Assembly: GCA_964446585.1 (NCBI GenBank)
Contig: CAYUPI010000004.1
Span: 1 to 64,000 of the forward strand
DNA: 64,000 bases
Direction of reading: 5' to 3'
Origin: CAYUPI01 sp964446585
GTDB taxonomy: Bacteria; Verrucomicrobiota; Verrucomicrobiia; Limisphaerales; UBA8199
Within the stretch, counting starts at the first letter, position 1. Every line of letters starts with the position of its first letter. Below, one piece after another: positions 53,786-64,000 of this stretch. A model generated the notes under the pieces. The model saw only the letters and a list, made by a program, of their open reading frames with translations, did no database searches and was not told the origin of the DNA. The position numbers were made by a program, and so were the translations under genes.

Positions 53786-54864
53786 AACTTCCTCACTCCC
53801 TTTCCATCCTCCTGGCCGCACCGGTTATCGGCCTCTTGTCCGGTTGCGACCGCGCCAGTTCCAGCGTGCCCCTGACCTCGCCCGCGCCTGCAGTCAGCGT
53901 CCAACTTGTGACCCCACAAAAGGGGGAAATTTCTCGCAGCATCACGCTCCCGACTTATCGGCTCCTCCCCTACCAGGAGGCCACGCTCTACGCCAAAGTC
54001 CCCGGCTACCTGAAAACCATCACCGTGGACAAGGGTGACCAGGTGAAGGAAGGCCAGTTGCTCGCCGAGATTGAAGTTCCCGAAATGCTCGCCGACCGCG
54101 TCAAATACGAAGGCGAAGTCGAAGTCGCCGCGACGGACTACCAGCGCGTCACCGACGCGCAAAAAACGGCCCCCGACCTCGTCACCCCGCAGAGCGTTGA
54201 CGCGGCTCGCGGCAAGCACCTTGTCGCTAAGGCGAATTTGGAGCGGCTGGAAACCCTGCTGCGCTACGCTAAAATGCTGGCCCCCTTCTCTGGCACCGTC
54301 ATCCGGCGCTTGGTTGATCCCGGCGCTTTCATCCCGGCCGCCACCGCCAGCAGCGCCGCCCAAAGTGCTGCCGTTCTCACCTTGATGGATTTCAGCCGCG
54401 TCCGCGTTCAGGTCGCCGTCCCCGAGCCCGAAGTGCCTCTGATCAAGAACGGCCTGCCCGTCCAGGTCACTGTGGGCGAGCTGCCGGGCCGAGCTTTCCC
54501 AGGCAAAGTCACCCGCTACTCCCACGCCCTCGACGAGGCCACTAAAACCATGTTGACCGAAATTGAGATTCCCAACCCCGAGGCGGAACTACTCCCCGGC
54601 ATGTATGCCAGCGTCAAGATCGCCGTCCAGCGCAAGAGCGAAGCTCTGCTCCTGCCGGCCGAGTCGCTTGTCCTGGAAAAAAACAAAGCGTCCGTCTTCC
54701 TGGTTGCCGACAGCAAGGCCAGAAAAGTCCCGGTCAAAACCGGCTTCAATGACGGCATCTCGGTGGAGATCCTCGGAGGCTTGAACCCGGCCGATCGCGT
54801 CGTTCTGCTTGGCAAGCAAACCCTGACCGACGGTCAACCCGTCCATGTCGTGGAGTCCAAATGA
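53779..54864 (+). CDS. RND efflux membrane fusion lipoprotein
   Basis: 361 aa. Lipoprotein signal SILLAAPVIGLLSGC; barrel-sandwich text LYAKVPGYLKTITVDKGDQVKEGQLLAEIE; coiled-coil hairpin; then the second lipoyl half KMLAPFSGTVIRRLVDPGAF and a beta-barrel. It joins the RND transporter to the outer-membrane channel in the periplasm. It overlaps the transporter gene by 7 bp and the TolC-like gene by 4 bp. Confidence 0.94.
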   Translation: MLKLPHSLSILLAAPVIGLLSGCDRASSSVPLTSPAPAVSVQLVTPQKGEISRSITLPTYRLLPYQEATLYAKVPGYLKTITVDKGDQVKEGQLLAEIEVPEMLADRVKYEGEVEVAATDYQRVTDAQKTAPDLVTPQSVDAARGKHLVAKANLERLETLLRYAKMLAPFSGTVIRRLVDPGAFIPAATASSAAQSAAVLTLMDFSRVRVQVAVPEPEVPLIKNGLPVQVTVGELPGRAFPGKVTRYSHALDEATKTMLTEIEIPNPEAELLPGMYASVKIAVQRKSEALLLPAESLVLEKNKASVFLVADSKARKVPVKTGFNDGISVEILGGLNPADRVVLLGKQTLTDGQPVHVVESK

Positions 54865-56231
54865 ACATCCGGACCACTCACTGTGGCGCGCCGGCGCTGC
54901 CCCTTCTTTTCGTCCTGTGGTGCTCGAGCTTGTCCTCCTTTCCGCAAGCATCCTCGCCCCCTGCCACCGCCAGCACCAATGCCGCCTATCTGATAGACCT
55001 GCCAACGGTCTTGCGGCTCGCCCACGCCCAGAATCTCGACGTCCAGATGGCCCGCGAAAAATTGGCCGAAGCCAGGGCCGACAACGAGAGCGCCACCCTC
55101 CAGTTCTTCCCCTGGCTCACTGCTGGAATCGCCTACCGCCGCCACGATGGCCAGATTCAAAGTACCGAGGGCGACATCCTGACCGTGAGCAAACAATCCT
55201 ACGCGCCGGGCGGCGCGCTTGTCGGCCAGTGGGACCTCGGCGATGCCATTTACCAAAAGCTTGCCGCCAAACAACTCGAAAACGCTGCCGACCACGCCCT
55301 CGAGGCCCAGCGCCAGGACACCGTCGCCATTGCGGCCCGAGGCTACTTCGATCTCTCCTTCGCCCAGGCCGCCACCGGTGTTGCCCAGGAAGCAGTGCGC
55401 ATTTCCACCAACTACGAGGCTCAACTTCAAGCCGCCGTTACCGCCGGCATCGCTCTCAAAGGCGACCAACTCCGCGCCACAGTCCAGGCGGAGCGCAACC
55501 GCCTCGCCTTGCGCCAGGCCGTCGAGCAAACGCGTACCGCCGCCGCGCGTCTCGCCCAAACCCTCCACTTGGATCCCGCGGTCGAATTGGTCGCCCGCGA
55601 TGTCGAGCCCGCGCCGCTCTCCCTCGTTGAAACTAACGTGGCCCTCACAACACTCCTCACCCGGGCGCTCCTTATGCGCCCCGAGCTTAAACAAGGCCAG
55701 GCCCTCGCCGAAGCCGCCCGCGACAACAAGAACGGCAAGGTTTACGGCCCGTTCATTCCCTCCATCGGTGCCCAGGCCTTCGGCGGCGGACTGGGCGGAG
55801 GCCGAAACGGCGACACCGGCAATTTCGGTCAGCAGGAAGATTACGTCATCGGAATCGGCTGGCGCATCGGTCCCGGCGGCCTCTTTGATTTCTCACGCCA
55901 GCGTGCGGCCAGGGCCCGCCTCAGTTCGGCGCGGATCAGCACGGAAAAAATCCGCGACGAAATCTCCCGTCAAGTCGTGGAAGCATTCACGCGGCTCCAG
56001 TCGCAGGCCGACCAAATCAGCACCGCTCGGCGCGGGCTCGCCGCCGCCGCCGATGGCCTGCGTCTGGCCCGGCAGCGGCAGGAGTTCGCCGTTGGGGTGG
56101 TTCTGGAGAATATCCTGGCCGAGCAGGACCTGACCCGCGCTCGAACCGACTATCTCCTGGCCATTGCCGAATTTAACAAATCGCAATACGCGCTTTCGAA
56201 AGCTGTCGGTGGATTTCTGGTGGCCCCATGA
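54861..56231 (+). CDS. TolC-family outer-membrane efflux protein
   Basis: 456 aa. Signal peptide region LPLLFVLWCSSLSSFPQASS, then the duplicated TolC pattern: LRLAHAQNLDVQMAREKLAEA...PWLTAGIAYRR and LLMRPELKQGQALAEAARD...IGWRIGPGGLFDFSRQRA, ARARLSSARISTEKIRDEISR, and LAEQDLTRARTDYLLAIAEFN near the end. It forms the trimeric exit duct of the pump. Last gene of the operon. Confidence 0.94.
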   Translation: MNIRTTHCGAPALPLLFVLWCSSLSSFPQASSPPATASTNAAYLIDLPTVLRLAHAQNLDVQMAREKLAEARADNESATLQFFPWLTAGIAYRRHDGQIQSTEGDILTVSKQSYAPGGALVGQWDLGDAIYQKLAAKQLENAADHALEAQRQDTVAIAARGYFDLSFAQAATGVAQEAVRISTNYEAQLQAAVTAGIALKGDQLRATVQAERNRLALRQAVEQTRTAAARLAQTLHLDPAVELVARDVEPAPLSLVETNVALTTLLTRALLMRPELKQGQALAEAARDNKNGKVYGPFIPSIGAQAFGGGLGGGRNGDTGNFGQQEDYVIGIGWRIGPGGLFDFSRQRAARARLSSARISTEKIRDEISRQVVEAFTRLQSQADQISTARRGLAAAADGLRLARQRQEFAVGVVLENILAEQDLTRARTDYLLAIAEFNKSQYALSKAVGGFLVAP

Positions 56232-56278
56232 GGTCGTTTCACCTAGCCCCATGCAGGTGCCCGGCGCAGCTTCGCGAA

Positions 56279-56626
56279 CTACCCTTTCTTCTTCGCCGAC
56301 TTCTTCGCAGCCGGGTTGTAGGCCAGCGCCAGCTCCAGCCAATACGCTAATTCGCTATCTGACGCCAGACCTTCCGACTCGACAAAAACAAACCCTCGAA
56401 TTGGCCGCCCGGTGTAGTCCATCGGACGGCATCCCTTGCGCGTGAGCGCGTCCTCATAAGCCTCCGGGCCAATGCGCGCCATGAGCCGGCTCTTCTCCAC
56501 CCCCACGCACATCTTGCCCTTCACCATGAAGCACAGCCCGCCCATCATCCGCTTCGCCTCGTGCTTCATTCGCTTGCTGTCGAAAAACCGCCGGATGCGC
56601 TTTTCAAGTAGTTCATCGTAGGCCAT
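56279..56626 (-). CDS. TfoX N-terminal domain protein
   Basis: 115 aa. KRMMGGLCFMVKGKMCVGV, LMARIGPEAYEDAL, PMDYTGRPIRGFVFVE match the TfoX/Sxy N-terminal domain, alone without the C-terminal domain. Standalone forms are common and of unclear function, and need not regulate competence. The tail is Lys/Ala rich (NPAAKKSAKKKG). It converges on the RND operon with a 47-bp gap. Confidence 0.9.
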   Translation of the reverse strand: MAYDELLEKRIRRFFDSKRMKHEAKRMMGGLCFMVKGKMCVGVEKSRLMARIGPEAYEDALTRKGCRPMDYTGRPIRGFVFVESEGLASDSELAYWLELALAYNPAAKKSAKKKG

Positions 56627-56798
56627 TAAAGCTCAGGATTTCCCCTCCTTGTCCGCGAATCCGGCTCCCAAGTAAAGCACGCGTTGCATCCACTTTGACG
56701 CCCCGCGAACTTGACCCACGCTCTCAACGGCGCCACGATAGCGTCAGCGCCTGCACAGTGACGCAGGCGACTTGAGCCACAGAAAACGATCAGCGATT

Positions 56799-57386
56799 AT
56801 GAAATTCACCGCCTCCGTCCGAAAAACCCTCGCCCAGCGCTCCCTCCTGGCCGCAGCAGTTCTCCTCGCGCTGAGCCTCCAGACCTCGCGAGCGGCAGCC
56901 ATGCCAGGCGTCGGCGACGCCGCCCCGAACTTCGCCTTGAACACGCTCGAAGACAAGCCGGTCGAGTTGAAGCAGCTCACCCGCAAAAAGCCCGTCGTCC
57001 TGGTTGTTTTGCGTGGATGGCCGGGCTACCAGTGCCCGATCTGCACGCGGCAAGTGCAGGATTTCACTCGCAAGGCTGCGGACTTCGCCGCCCACGGCGC
57101 CCAGGTCGTGATGGTCTATCCCGGTCCGGCCGCCGACCTCAAAGCCCACGCCGCCGAGTTTCTCCAGAACAAGGAGTGGCCCAAGGATTTCCTGTTTGTC
57201 ACAGACCCCGATTACACTTTCACGAGCGCCTATGGTCTCCGCTGGGACGCCAAAAACGAAACCGCCTATCCCTCCACCTTCATCATCTCCACCGACGGCA
57301 AAGTGCGCTTCGCCCACGTCAGCAGGCAACACGGCGACCGCGTGGATTCCGCCGCCGCGCTTAGGGCGTTGGCGGACATAAAGTAG
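56799..57386 (+). CDS. Exported peroxiredoxin-like (AhpC/TSA) protein
   Basis: 195 aa from MKFTASVRKTLAQRSLL, a signal peptide with a hydrophobic core (AAAVLLALSLQTSRAAA). The redoxin domain has GDAAPNFALNTLEDKPVELK, VLRGWPGYQCPICTRQVQDF and PSTFIISTDGKVRFAHVS. The CPIC pair sits at the place of the peroxidatic/thioredoxin-like Cys, so it could be a periplasmic peroxidase or thiol oxidoreductase. It stands alone. Confidence 0.87.
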   Translation: MKFTASVRKTLAQRSLLAAAVLLALSLQTSRAAAMPGVGDAAPNFALNTLEDKPVELKQLTRKKPVVLVVLRGWPGYQCPICTRQVQDFTRKAADFAAHGAQVVMVYPGPAADLKAHAAEFLQNKEWPKDFLFVTDPDYTFTSAYGLRWDAKNETAYPSTFIISTDGKVRFAHVSRQHGDRVDSAAALRALADIK

Positions 57387-57785
57387 CCATTCGGGACTGG
57401 GGGTTGGTGGCAACCCTCTCACCACAGATGCTGTAAAGGCGCTTTCGGACCGTTTGACTTCGAGAATTTTCCCCACCATTCGATTTCACCTCTTAATCCG
57501 CGCGGGTGGCCGCAGCCGGGTTTAGGAGCCAGCCCAGCAGGCGGCCGCCGCCGCACGTTAAAGCGTCCAGGACATCAGAAAAGGGCGGAGGCCAGGTCGC
57601 CTTCTCAAGATATCGCTGGCGAGCGAGGGAACTAAGGCCCAAGGAGCGATTTCCAGCATTATTGCCTTCAGGGAAAGCAACCGAATTCATATACAAAATA
57701 CAAAATGCTTGAAAGGATTTCCACCTCGCCGCGACCCATCATCACGCAATACGAAATGCAAAAACAATAAATTGAAATTCGAACC
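57387..57785. other. Intergenic region with weak heptamer-like repeats
   Basis: About 400 bp without a recognisable gene. At 57691-57704 there are two units of ATACAAA, and at about 57744-57775 a degenerate A-rich run (ACGCAAT, ACGAAAT) leads up to the YHS gene start. No terminator or TGTAAGG promoter seen. Confidence 0.5.
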
Positions 57786-58706
57786 ATGAAAAAAAACCTG
57801 TTAAGTCTGGTCGCAGTGCTCTCGCTGGCGGGTGCTGCCTTGGCCGACCAAACGCCGGATCACAAGGTTCTGGTCCTGAAAAACAAGGACGGGGCGGCCA
57901 TTCTTGGCTATGACGCCGTGGCTTATTTCACGGACAATAAACCAGCCAAGGGCAATCCCAGGTTCCAATCGGAGTACGAAGGGGCGAAATATTACTTTGT
58001 TTCCGCCGAACACAAGTCGTTGTTCGATGCCAATCCCGCTAAGTATGCGCCGGCCTATGGCGGCTACTGCGGTTACGCGGCGAGCATTGATCGTCTGTCG
58101 CCCATCAGTCCGGAGTGGTTTCAGATCATCGATGGCCGGCTCGTTCTCCAACACAACAAGAAGGCCACTGATAAGTTCAACGCTGACCAGAAAGGCAACA
58201 TCGTGAAAGCAGATCAAAACTGGCCCGGTCTCGTCGTGCGCAATGGCTCGGGCGGTAAAACACTCGTCTTCACCGACAGGAAAGGTGTCGCCCTGAAAGG
58301 CTACGATCCGATTTCGTATTTCACGGACGGAAAGCCGATGAAGGGGGATCCGAAGATTGAGGGGACCTACGACGGGGCGCTGTACCATTTCGTCTCGCAG
58401 GAGCATAGGGAGACATTCGAAAAGCATCCTGTCAAATATTCACCCGCTTACGGAGGCTTCTGCGGCTACGCGGCAAGCATCGGCAAGGTGCGCCCGGCCG
58501 ATCCGCTCATCTGGTCCATTGTGAACGACCAACTCATCGTGCAGCACACCAAAGCTGCGGAAGAGTTGTGGAGCAAGGATGTCGTCGGGAACAAGGCGAA
58601 GGCGGATAAATATTGGCCCTTACTCATTGGTGCGAAGGCCGGCAAGAAGGATCCGATTGATTCGTTGCTCGGCAAGTCGGTGCTCGACCTCGCGAAGATC
58701 AACTAA
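57786..58706 (+). CDS. Exported protein with two tandem YHS-like domains
   Basis: 306 aa. Signal peptide MKKNLLSLVAVLSLAGAALA. The two halves (about 30-150 and 165-285) repeat each other: GYDAVAYFTDNKPAKGNP and GYDPISYFTDGKPMKGDP; YAPAYGGYCGYAASI and YSPAYGGFCGYAASI. YHS domains bind metal through Cys and nearby residues. Here each half has one Cys, in GYCGYA/GFCGYA. Periplasmic metal or small-ligand binding is likely but not shown. Followed by a palindromic repeat and a GlcG/HbpS-like gene. Confidence 0.87.
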   Translation: MKKNLLSLVAVLSLAGAALADQTPDHKVLVLKNKDGAAILGYDAVAYFTDNKPAKGNPRFQSEYEGAKYYFVSAEHKSLFDANPAKYAPAYGGYCGYAASIDRLSPISPEWFQIIDGRLVLQHNKKATDKFNADQKGNIVKADQNWPGLVVRNGSGGKTLVFTDRKGVALKGYDPISYFTDGKPMKGDPKIEGTYDGALYHFVSQEHRETFEKHPVKYSPAYGGFCGYAASIGKVRPADPLIWSIVNDQLIVQHTKAAEELWSKDVVGNKAKADKYWPLLIGAKAGKKDPIDSLLGKSVLDLAKIN

Positions 58707-58710
58707 ACCC

Positions 58711-58784
58711 ATAGCCGCCGACGTGAGGAGGCGGCTTTCCAAACATCACCAAAACCAAGTCCGCCTCCTCACGTCGGCGGCTAC
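58711..58784. repeat. Palindromic repeat, copy 5
   Basis: Near-perfect arms (core GCCGACGTGAGGAGGC) at 58711-58734 and 58761-58784 around a 26-nt loop. It lies 4 bp after the YHS stop and 7 bp before the next ATG. Confidence 0.92.
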
Positions 58785-58791
58785 GACGAAT

Positions 58792-59298
58792 ATGAAAATC
58801 GAACTAACAATCCTGTCCGTCTTAACAATTGCGGCATTCGCCTTTGCCGGCGAGCCTAACGAAGGAAGCCGGGTCGCGAGCAAACAACTTCTGACTCTCG
58901 AAGGCGCCAGGCTGGCAGGCGAGGCGGCGGCCAAATACGCGAGGGAGAATGGTGCCGGCCCCTCTATCGCAGTAGTAGATGACGGCGGTCACTTGCTGTA
59001 TTTCACAAGGGTTGAGACCAGCTTCGCGGCCGGTGCAAACGTCTCGATCGGTAAGGCGCGAACGGCTGCAATGTTTAAAAAGCCCACCTCGTTTTTCGAA
59101 GACACGATCAATAAAGGCCGTTTCACCATGACCGCCCTATCCGATTTCACCCCACTCCAAGGCGGCGTGCCGATTGTGCACGATGGCCAGGTGATCGGCG
59201 CGGTCGGCGTCAGCGGCGCCAAGAGCGCGCAGCAGGACGAGGAAGTGGCGAAAGCTGGAGCTGCGGCGGTGGGGGACACTAAAGTCGTCGCCAGGTAG
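58792..59298 (+). CDS. Exported GlcG/HbpS-family protein
   Basis: 168 aa from the ATG at 58792; longer frames run back through the palindrome and the YHS gene. Signal peptide MKIELTILSVLTIAAFAFAG. LTLEGARLAGEAAAKYARENG, VVDDGGHLLYFTRVE, SIGKARTAAMFKKPTS, GGVPIVHDGQVIGAVGVSG are the standard blocks of the GlcG/HbpS fold, which binds heme or small molecules in HbpS. The next gene starts 2 bp after its stop. Confidence 0.92.
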   Translation: MKIELTILSVLTIAAFAFAGEPNEGSRVASKQLLTLEGARLAGEAAAKYARENGAGPSIAVVDDGGHLLYFTRVETSFAAGANVSIGKARTAAMFKKPTSFFEDTINKGRFTMTALSDFTPLQGGVPIVHDGQVIGAVGVSGAKSAQQDEEVAKAGAAAVGDTKVVAR

Positions 59299-59300
59299 TC

Positions 59301-60005
59301 GTGTGCGGGCTCAGCAATTCCGTGACCGGGAAGGAATTGCTAAGTCCCGTCGTGGACCGCGTTTGTGCTCTGCATAAACGACTTCGTGCTGCGCGGGCAT
59401 TACTGATGGGGCTTTCTGGAATCGACGGCAGCGGCAAAGGCTTCCTGGCTCAGAGACTGCGGAGGCGATTACATGACATTGGATTGAACGTGGCTCTCAT
59501 CGGGGTTGATGGCTGGTTGAACCTCCCGCATGTTCGATTTGGCAAGGTCAGGCCTGGCCTGCGCTTTTACGAAAATGGACTCCGGCTGGAGGAAATGTTC
59601 GCCCAACTCGTGCTGCCATTGCGTGACCGGCGCTCGATTGATCTCGAAATGGACTACGTGGAGGAAACCGCGCCTTGCTACCGAAGGCACCGTTACAGAT
59701 TTTGCGATGTGGATGTTGTGCTCGTGGAAGGCATCTTTGTGTTCAAGCGCGACCTTCGCCCTCATTTCGACCTGACGTGCTGGATTGATTGCTCGTTTGA
59801 GACTGCGATGCAGCGAGCGATTCAACGTGGGCAGGAAGGTTTGCCGCCGGTGGAAACCATCCGCGCGTTTGAGACAATTTACTGGCCCGCGCAGCGCGTA
59901 CATTTCGAGCGTGACAGACCACGTGAAACAGCAGATCTGATTATCAACAACGATCAGGTTCTAAAGACCGGCTCAAAAGTGCATTGCGAAATGTCAGCCA
60001 GCTAG
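59301..60005 (+). CDS. P-loop kinase of the uridine kinase-like family
   Basis: 234 aa from a GTG at 59301, 2 bp after the previous stop. Walker A GLSGIDGSGKG near residue 38, then GWLNLPHVRF, a VVLVEGIFVFKRDLR block (Walker B-like with Glu), WIDCSFETAMQRAIQRGQEG and ADLIINND near the end. It is related to uridine/phosphoribulokinase-type small-molecule kinases; the substrate is unknown. Probably co-expressed with the GlcG/HbpS-like gene. Confidence 0.83.
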   Translation: MCGLSNSVTGKELLSPVVDRVCALHKRLRAARALLMGLSGIDGSGKGFLAQRLRRRLHDIGLNVALIGVDGWLNLPHVRFGKVRPGLRFYENGLRLEEMFAQLVLPLRDRRSIDLEMDYVEETAPCYRRHRYRFCDVDVVLVEGIFVFKRDLRPHFDLTCWIDCSFETAMQRAIQRGQEGLPPVETIRAFETIYWPAQRVHFERDRPRETADLIINNDQVLKTGSKVHCEMSAS

Positions 60006-60025
60006 CGCCGAGTTACTTCGTTTGC

Positions 60026-60094
60026 GTAGCCGCCGACGTCAGGAGGTGGACCCGGATCTTGCCGCGAGCTCCGCCTCCTCACGTCGGCGGCTAC
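60026..60094. repeat. Palindromic repeat, copy 6
   Basis: Arms at 60026-60049 and 60071-60094 (family core GCCGACGT; three mismatches in the left arm) between the kinase gene and the sigma54-type regulator. Confidence 0.88.
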
Positions 60095-60155
60095 CATTCA
60101 GCAGCCCGAACGGGCACTTTTCGTGTTTCATTTGGCGTTGGCGAATGCTATTTAG

Positions 60156-62712
<2,557 letters not shown>

Positions 62713-62716
<4 letters not shown>

Positions 62717-62976
62717 GTTGAGGTCTTGATTTGCTGCTCCACGAAAGATGAACAGTTTCTCAATTTAACGCCACGAGACTTGAAACTTGTCAACGCCACG
62801 ACACCATCAGCATCCACGTACGACACGTCGGTCAGATCAAGCATCAATGCGCGACCCTCTGTCAGCAGTTTTTCACAGATCAGCCGCAATTCGGCGACCC
62901 ACGGACCGATCACGCGGCCCTCGAGCTTGAGTGTGGCGGAACAATTGACGTTTTCGGCTTCGGAAATTTTCAGCAT
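62713..62976 (-). CDS. STAS-domain protein (anti-anti-sigma-like)
   Basis: 87 aa from MLKISEAENVNCSATLKLEG; the frame extends further upstream into the sigma gene without support. ALMLDLTDVSYVDADGVVAL is the STAS signature with Asp where the phosphorylated Ser of SpoIIAA usually stands (YVDADG), so switching by phosphorylation may be absent; it also resembles MlaB. It starts 12 bp after the stop of an ECF sigma factor and is likely co-transcribed. Its TAG shares CTAG with the stop of the regulator on the other strand. Confidence 0.82.
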
Positions 62977-62987
62977 AGAACGAGCAG

Positions 62988-63623
62988 TCAGGAAATTTGA
63001 GCGTTGATCCGGCGGTGCTCGGTTTCTTGCGCCGGCTCGCCCAACCACCAGCCGGAGAGCAGTTCGCGCAATTGCTTGCGGGCGCGATGGAGCATGACCC
63101 AAAGATTGCTTTCGGAGATATTCATTCGCGCGCAGACTTCGCGGTTCGGTCGCTCCTCGATTTCGTAGAGTTGGAACACTTGCGCAATGCGTGGGGGCAG
63201 CTTTCCTAGCGCCAATTCCAAGTTCTCGCGGAATTCCTCCAACTCAATTCGGTGGCTGGGCAACTGAGATTCGGCCGCCACTTTGTGCAGCCAAAAGGCC
63301 GCCTCGTCCCACGATTTGGCATCATTCGCCGCTGTCGGATCGTGGCGAACGGCACGCTCGCGACAGCTCTTCCGCAGATGGTCATAAATCTTGTGCCTCA
63401 GAATCCCTACCAGCCAGGTGCGCTCTGAGGATTGACCGGAAAACGTCTCACGCGACTTGACCGCGGCGAGAAAGGTTTCCTGCACGATGTCCTCTGCCAC
63501 ACTCCTGTCCCGCACCTGCCCGATTGCAAAATTGAAAAGGTAATCGGCATGCGCTTCCACCCAATCGGAACTAAGAGCCGGTTTGCGCTGACGGTCTGCT
63601 GTCATATCCGCTGTGATTGTCAT
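62988..63623 (-). CDS. ECF-subfamily sigma factor
   Basis: 211 aa from MTITADMTADRQRK, chosen because AAAGGGGG stands 7 nt before it; a longer frame starts 20 codons upstream. Region 2: HADYLFNFAIGQVRDRSVAE and DIVQETFLAAV, SERTWLVGILRHKIYDHLRK. Region 4: LGKLPPRIAQVFQLYEIEER, SNLWVMLHRARKQLRELL. It is similar to the ECF factor at 28636-29295, including NLWVMLHRAR, so it may recognise a related promoter. Followed by a STAS protein instead of a zinc anti-sigma. Confidence 0.92.
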   Translation of the reverse strand: MTITADMTADRQRKPALSSDWVEAHADYLFNFAIGQVRDRSVAEDIVQETFLAAVKSRETFSGQSSERTWLVGILRHKIYDHLRKSCRERAVRHDPTAANDAKSWDEAAFWLHKVAAESQLPSHRIELEEFRENLELALGKLPPRIAQVFQLYEIEERPNREVCARMNISESNLWVMLHRARKQLRELLSGWWLGEPAQETEHRRINAQIS

Positions 63624-63945
63624 AGTGATTCCCCCTTTCGCAATGCGCGTGCCACGAGCCTGACCAGACACCCAAATCACCAAGATCGCCCATAAAATCG
63701 GGCATTCCAGCTCACTTCATAAAATTAGCGGCAATCAGTCCACAGAATCGCGGCCACGATATTTCGCGGGAAGCCGCGCCAGGGCGCGGCTGGGAAAGTA
63801 GCTTGTCTGCTCAGCGATTTGTAATGCCCCGGAACCTCGTCAGCCTGGACATGCCGTGGGAGCAAATTGGCGGGTGACTCAACCTATCGCTCTCCTCGTA
63901 AGGAGTGCGCCCACTCCCCGACTAAAGCCTGTTAAGAAGATACCT
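63624..63945. other. Intergenic region with one ECF-type promoter
   Basis: About 320 bp between the divergent ECF sigma gene and the last CDS. It contains a short GC-rich palindrome near 63770-63795 (CGCGCCAGGGCGCGG) and the TGTAAGG-like promoter described separately. No gene found. Confidence 0.55.
63897..63925 (+). promoter_or_regulatory. ECF-type promoter of the last CDS
   Basis: -35 CGTAAGG (63897-63903), spacer 15 nt, -10 CGACTAA (63919-63925). The next ATG is at 63946. Confidence 0.72.
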
Positions 63946-64000
63946 ATGAGAACAAACTTTTCTTTCGTGAGGACTGCAGTCCTAGTGGTGTCCGCCATCG
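63946..64000 (+). CDS. Start of an exported protein (partial)
   Basis: ATG at 63946 followed by 17 more codons to the edge: a basic start (MRTNFSFVRT) and a hydrophobic run (AVLVVSAI) as in a signal peptide. An ECF-type promoter lies 20 bp upstream. The rest of the gene is outside the window, so its function cannot be told. Confidence 0.55.
   Translation, partial: MRTNFSFVRTAVLVVSAI

Overview
The window looks like a soil or freshwater verrucomicrobium of the Pedosphaera/Limisphaerales type. This is inferred from gene content only: a very long secreted protein of immunoglobulin-like repeats, hopanoid radical-SAM genes, McsA/McsB/ClpC, small CxxC anti-sigma-like proteins beside ECF sigma factors, and many dispersed palindromic and heptameric repeats. 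The DNA is GC-rich with dense coding, and many neighbouring genes overlap by 4 bp (ATGA/GTGA).

Layout. 1-10744 (minus) is one open reading frame that runs off the left edge: more than 3,580 codons of cadherin-like, DUF11, Calx-beta, P-domain, PKD, choice-of-anchor D and 84-aa Ig-like repeats. 11104-16120 (minus) is the probable operon ilvE-mcsA-mcsB-clpC (protein quality control). Then come tRNA-Glu, a pseudogene with two amber codons and a secreted beta-propeller-like protein. 18398-21294 (minus) is hpnH-hpnJ (hopanoid side chain). 21.3-26.1 kb holds small lipoproteins, a TPR protein, recG and tRNA-Ser. 26.3-29.3 kb (minus) holds an ECF sigma factor, two small anti-sigma-like proteins and the ornithine-lipid pair olsB-olsA, with olsA broken by an in-frame TGA. 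29.5-36.9 kb has an SDR, a four-helix-bundle gene between inverted heptamer arrays, two glycogen/glucoside-hydrolysing enzymes and an aquaporin. 37-49 kb has an exported MsrB-MsrA fusion, a DM13-like protein, a GMC oxidoreductase with an SDR, a spondin-domain protein and a tightly overlapping membrane redox cluster (DUF1622 to ferric-reductase/Rieske to zinc-binding membrane protein), then VOC and DedA genes. 49.2-56.2 kb is an ECF/anti-sigma pair followed by an RND efflux operon. 56.3-64 kb has a peroxiredoxin-like protein, a tandem YHS protein, a GlcG/HbpS-like protein, a P-loop kinase, a sigma54-type regulator, an ECF factor with a STAS protein, and the start of one more secreted protein.

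Main observation. Eleven intergenic sites share TGTAAGG, a 15-16 nt spacer and CGACnAA. They stand in front of the ECF sigma gene at 29.3 kb itself, its anti-sigma-like paralogue, olsB, the SDR, msrBA, the DM13 gene, the GMC gene, the spondin gene, the DUF1622/Rieske cluster, the VOC/DedA genes and the last CDS. I read this as the regulon of that ECF factor: an envelope/oxidative-stress response covering membrane lipid, methionine repair and membrane redox functions. Several promoters sit so close to the start codon that the mRNAs may be leaderless or nearly so.

Second observation. Degenerate heptanucleotide tandem arrays (AAATCnn, ACGCATC, ACTCCGC) recur at about ten places, between genes and inside genes. 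In the sigma54-type regulator one array (AAATCAG x3) places the DNA-binding C-terminus out of frame; one more heptamer would restore it, so the gene may be phase-variable. A separate palindromic repeat family (arms containing GCCGACGTGAGGAGGC) occurs seven times, including inside two or three coding regions.
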